Source: Turneriella parva DSM 21527 (GTDB lineage Bacteria; Spirochaetota; Leptospiria; Turneriellales; Turneriellaceae). Taken from it: a stretch of DNA of 64,000 nt. Location: NCBI RefSeq assembly GCF_000266885.1, contig NC_018020.1, positions 1 to 64,000 on the forward strand, given 5' to 3'. Positions 60,739 through 64,000 of this stretch are shown here, in pieces. Position 1 is the first letter of the stretch, and each line of letters begins with the position of its first letter. The notes beneath the pieces are model-generated. The model was not told where the DNA came from. It saw only the letters and a program-made list of their open reading frames with translations, and did no database searches. The position numbers and the translations under genes are program-made.

Positions 60739-61836
60739 TCATAATATTTTCAGGCTCGAAACAGATATCAACGCCAGCAGAATACCGACGATCCAGAAGC
60801 GAATCACGACTTTATTCTCATGCCAGCCGCCGAGTTCAAAGTGGTGGTGCAATGGCGCCATACGAAAGATACGTTTTTGGCGCAGCTTGTAAGAGCCTAC
60901 CTGTAAGATTACGCTGAGAGCCTCGGCGACAAAAATGCCGCCGAGAATCATGAGCAGAATTTCACGGTGAATTAAAATCGCGGTCATGCCGATTGAACCA
61001 CCGATCGCGAGAGAGCCCGTATCGCCCATAAAAACTTCTGCCGGGTGCGCGTTAAACCAGAGAAACCCGACACATGCCCCTGCAAGCGCGGCCAAAAAGA
61101 CAGAAACTTCGTTCGCCTCGGGCACATGCACCAGAAGCAGGTAACGCGTAATCTCATCGAGACCGGTAATGTACGCGATCAGCGCCAGCGTCACGATGAC
61201 CACAACCGAGATGCCGGCGGCAAGGCCGTCGAGCCCATCGGTAAGGTTCACCGCATTACTCGTGCCCACGACCACGAACATCCAGAACAGCACGGCGAAA
61301 ACACCCATGTTAAACAGCGGATTTTTCATAAACGGCAGGTAGAGATTCGTCGCCTGCTCGGGCGCGCCTTTCGCCGTATATGGAAACATATACACCAGTA
61401 TCGCAAACCCCAGCGCTATGACGATTTGCCAGAAGAACTTTGTACGCGCCTTCATGCCGCCGCTGATCTTGAGCACCGACTTGCTGTAATCGTCTATAAA
61501 GCCGACGGCACTCAGCGCGAGCGTGCCGAGCCAAACGAGCATCACATAAAGGTTGCTCAGGTTACCCCAGAGCAGAATTGAAATGCTCATGCTCGCCATG
61601 ATGAGCATACCCCCCATCGTGGGGGTGCCCGCTTTGCTCTGGTGCGATTCGGGGCCGTCGTTTCTGACAGACTCGCCGAAACGCAACCTGCGCAGAAAAC
61701 GAATAAAGCGCGGCCCGAAAAAATAGGCAAGCAGCAGCGCGGTGATCGCCGCGGCAACGAGCCTAAACGAGGTATAGTTGAAAATTCTAAACCACGAAAC
61801 CTGCTTTTGTAACGGAGTTAAGAGCAGCTGTAACAC
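60739..61836 (-). CDS. mraY: Phospho-N-acetylmuramoyl-pentapeptide transferase
   Basis: MraY makes lipid I from UDP-MurNAc-pentapeptide and undecaprenyl phosphate at the inner membrane. 365 residues with about ten hydrophobic segments, GTPTMGG, the FIDDYSK Asp pair, NLTDGLDGLA, FMGDTGSLAIGG and the HHHFE motif (APLHHHFELGGW). Normal length. No other mur genes are adjacent, so it is outside the usual dcw cluster here. Confidence 0.96.
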   Translation of the reverse strand: MLQLLLTPLQKQVSWFRIFNYTSFRLVAAAITALLLAYFFGPRFIRFLRRLRFGESVRNDGPESHQSKAGTPTMGGMLIMASMSISILLWGNLSNLYVMLVWLGTLALSAVGFIDDYSKSVLKISGGMKARTKFFWQIVIALGFAILVYMFPYTAKGAPEQATNLYLPFMKNPLFNMGVFAVLFWMFVVVGTSNAVNLTDGLDGLAAGISVVVIVTLALIAYITGLDEITRYLLLVHVPEANEVSVFLAALAGACVGFLWFNAHPAEVFMGDTGSLAIGGSIGMTAILIHREILLMILGGIFVAEALSVILQVGSYKLRQKRIFRMAPLHHHFELGGWHENKVVIRFWIVGILLALISVSSLKIL

Positions 61837-61888
61837 GGGTTTGCTTAAAATCAGGGCATACGATGAAAATGAAAATACACCCTTCTCG

Positions 61889-62524
61889 CTATGCTAGATC
61901 CGCCTGTTCTTTCAAGACGCCGGTCACGATCAGGTATTGCGCAAGGTAATAGGTCGCCATAATCGCGTAACGCGCCCAGACAAAGGGGGAGTAAAATTTG
62001 TTCAGCGCCAATATGCTGTCAGAGATTACAAAGGCTATTGCCCCGGCTACCACTGTGAGGTTGAGACTTGACCTGTGCAGCGAGGTCACAAGCATCGAGG
62101 CAATCACGCTGATATAAAGCGCGACCGGCAGCTGCATCGGCCCGAGATGGGGCCACAAGAATAGCGCCATGCCCACGGGAAAGCTGAGCGCCAATAGCGT
62201 GGCGAAGGCCAAGCTACGACGAAACCTCGCGCCTTTGAGAAAGAGCACCACATAGAAAACATGCGCCGTCAGAAACGAAACAAGTCCGGCGATAAAGCTG
62301 CCTTCAAATACTAAATCGAGAATGACATCGCCTGCGCCAGAGAAGAAAATCGCCGCGACGAGCAAACCCCTGCCGGCAAAGCGTGGCGCCTGCAGCGTCG
62401 CCCAAATGAGCAGCAGAATGGGCGCAACCTTGGGCACAAAACTGCCGCCGTATGGCGCCCACGGCAACGTCGCGATAAACGTGAGTGCGAGCACTGCAAA
62501 GGCGAGGCGATAACCCAATCTCAT
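61889..62524 (-). CDS. YhhN/TMEM86 family membrane protein
   Basis: 211 residues with about seven to eight hydrophobic segments. Conserved FFSGAGDVILD and ISDSILALNKF stretches carry the Asp residues of this family, whose eukaryotic members are lysoplasmalogenases. Activity in bacteria is not settled. Single gene; 52 bases upstream of mraY on the same strand. Confidence 0.85.
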   Translation of the reverse strand: MRLGYRLAFAVLALTFIATLPWAPYGGSFVPKVAPILLLIWATLQAPRFAGRGLLVAAIFFSGAGDVILDLVFEGSFIAGLVSFLTAHVFYVVLFLKGARFRRSLAFATLLALSFPVGMALFLWPHLGPMQLPVALYISVIASMLVTSLHRSSLNLTVVAGAIAFVISDSILALNKFYSPFVWARYAIMATYYLAQYLIVTGVLKEQADLA

Positions 62525-62610
62525 TTGCCAACATTACCACCGCCAAAGCCACAGCAAAGCCTTTTCGCTGATCGCGGGTTGCACGGCAGGTCGCGCATCT
62601 TGTTAACTTC

Positions 62611-63969
62611 TTGTCCGCACGTTTCGGGGCGAAACTTGCGCATGTGTCCCAAGCCTGGTTTCAAAGTATAAATCCGCAATACACAGACAGGTATGCGCTC
62701 GACCAGATTATCTATCGCTGCCCCGGTTCAGGCGATCTGCTCGAGGTGCGCCATGACATGGACGCGCTCAAGAAGAAATCGGCTCAGGACTGGCGTGACC
62801 TCTTTGAAAGCCGCTGGCGCTCGCAGAATAAGGCCGACGCCTCGGGCATCTGGGGCAAACGCGAATGGGTTTTGCCCGAGTTGCCCGTTGAAGATATTGT
62901 AACGCTCGGCGAAGGCGCAACAGCGCTTTTTTCGGGCGCCGAACTTTCGCGGCAATTTGCACACCAGGATATCTTTGTAAAACTCTGCGGTAACAGCCAC
63001 ACGGGTTCGTTTAAAGACCTCGGCATGACGGTGCTCGTCTCGCAGGTGAACCACATGATCAAAAAGGGTGCGCCGATTCGCGCGATCGCCTGCGCCTCGA
63101 CGGGTGACACTTCGGCTGCGCTCGCCGCGTACGCGGCGTATGCGGGTATCTTGAGCGTCATACTTTTGCCGAAGAACAAGATCTCACTCGCGCAGCTGAT
63201 GCAGCCGATCGCAAACGGTTCTCTCGTGCTCGCACTCGACACCGACTTCGACGGCTGCATGGAGATTGTGCAGCAGCTCACCCTGGAGAAAGACATCTAC
63301 CTGGCCAATTCGATGAACAGTCTGCGCATCGAAGGTCAGAAGACTGTGGGCATCGAAGTTGCGCAACAACTCGGTTGGCAACTTCCCGATTGGTTCATAA
63401 TTCCCGGCGGTAACCTCGGCAATGTTTCGGCGCTCAGTGCGGGCCTCAAGATGCTCTATGAACTCGGCCTCGTGAACTCATTGCCGCGCATTGCGGTGGC
63501 ACAGGCCGAAGCGGCCAACCCTCTCTACCTCGCGTCAAAAAACGGCTTCAAAGATTTTCAGCCTATCACGGCGAAAGAGACAGCGGCGTCTGCAATCCGC
63601 ATCGGCAACCCGATCTCGGTCAAAAAGGCGATCGCTACGCTCAAAGAGTTTGGCGGCGTCGTTGAACAGGCGTCAGAACGCGAGCTCGCTGATGCTGCGG
63701 CGCTCGGCGACAAGGCGGGTTTATTGGTCGACCCCCATACAGGTGTTGCGCTGGCGGCGTTCAAAAAGCTGAAGGCCGCCGGAGTGATTCGCGAACACGA
63801 ATCGGCCGTCGTGATTTCGACGGCTCACGGCCTCAAGTTTGCCGATTTCAAAATCAACTACCATTCCCCAGAATCGACTGCGCCGCATAAAAATCTGCCG
63901 GTTGATCTGAAGCCAACGCTCGGTGCCGTGAAAGATGCGGTGGCGGCGTTTCTCGACAAGAAAAAATAA
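62611..63969 (+). CDS. thrC: Threonine synthase
   Basis: PLP enzyme converting O-phosphohomoserine to threonine. 452 residues; HTGSFKDLGM carries the PLP lysine, ACASTGDTSAALAAY and PGGNLGNVSA bind phosphate and cofactor. The N-terminal IIYRCPGSGDLLEV matches the zinc-ribbon-like start of this group but with one CxxC altered. The frame opens at TTG 62611; GTG 62644 is an alternative giving MSQAWFQSINPQY. No strong ribosome-binding site marks either. Confidence 0.93.
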   Translation: MSARFGAKLAHVSQAWFQSINPQYTDRYALDQIIYRCPGSGDLLEVRHDMDALKKKSAQDWRDLFESRWRSQNKADASGIWGKREWVLPELPVEDIVTLGEGATALFSGAELSRQFAHQDIFVKLCGNSHTGSFKDLGMTVLVSQVNHMIKKGAPIRAIACASTGDTSAALAAYAAYAGILSVILLPKNKISLAQLMQPIANGSLVLALDTDFDGCMEIVQQLTLEKDIYLANSMNSLRIEGQKTVGIEVAQQLGWQLPDWFIIPGGNLGNVSALSAGLKMLYELGLVNSLPRIAVAQAEAANPLYLASKNGFKDFQPITAKETAASAIRIGNPISVKKAIATLKEFGGVVEQASERELADAAALGDKAGLLVDPHTGVALAAFKKLKAAGVIREHESAVVISTAHGLKFADFKINYHSPESTAPHKNLPVDLKPTLGAVKDAVAAFLDKKK

Positions 63970-64000
63970 AAACAAACAATGCGAAAAGACAGAAACAAGA

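Overview
The window looks like chromosomal DNA of a moderately GC-rich spirochaete of the Leptospiraceae type (Turneriella/Leptonema-like is my best guess). This is inferred from the style of the core genes (dnaA, TPR surface proteins, large repeat lipoproteins, scattered nuo genes), not from a database match. It starts at dnaA, so the left end probably lies near the replication origin.

Layout. (1) 1-4.52 kb is core: dnaA, two TPR proteins and exonuclease III. (2) 4.54-44.6 kb is one inserted accessory block of 40,075 bp. Each edge is a 1,104-bp IS1595-like element in the same orientation. The outer edges carry the same 8 bp (GTGGGCAG, 4533-4540 and 44616-44623), which on the right is the 3' acceptor end of a tRNA-Tyr gene. 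The block is therefore best read as a huge composite transposon, and removing it rejoins exoA to tRNA-Tyr. (3) 44.6-64 kb is core again: tRNA-Tyr, tRNA-Thr, nuoE, a HAD hydrolase, a B-family polymerase operon facing a LexA-like repressor, surface lipoproteins, nuoG-nuoI, an M23 peptidase, a sugar/methyltransferase cluster, mraY, a YhhN protein and threonine synthase.

The island is dominated by defence and mobility genes. From left to right it holds: a short phage-like operon; an IS3/IS2-group element inside a 69-codon gene; an operon of an MBL-fold hydrolase, a fused E2-E1-JAB protein and a four-helix membrane protein, the last split by an IS481-like element; a P-loop kinase/radical SAM/glycosyltransferase cluster; two envelope proteins; a type I restriction-modification operon (hsdM-abi-hsdS-RAYT-hsdR-PD-(D/E)XK) with REP-like palindromes; an IS30 element; and ankyrin/SH3 exported proteins. 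Next comes a reverse-transcriptase operon (RT, small genes, ParB-like protein, Gp37/Gp68-like protein) preceded by a strongly self-complementary segment. A second identical IS481 copy splits the Gp37/Gp68 gene. A LAGLIDADG endonuclease follows, then a run of short plasmid-like genes ending in ardC, each with its own hairpin leader and terminator.

Six transposable-element copies were delimited. Target duplications were found for the IS3 element (5 bp), both IS481 copies (7 bp each) and the outer ends of the island (8 bp). Three host genes can be restored exactly by removing the insertions. The most unusual items are the MBL/E2-E1-JAB/4TM operon, the RT-ParB-Gp37/68 operon with its putative structured RNA, and a LexA-adjacent B-family polymerase whose exonuclease motifs look destroyed.
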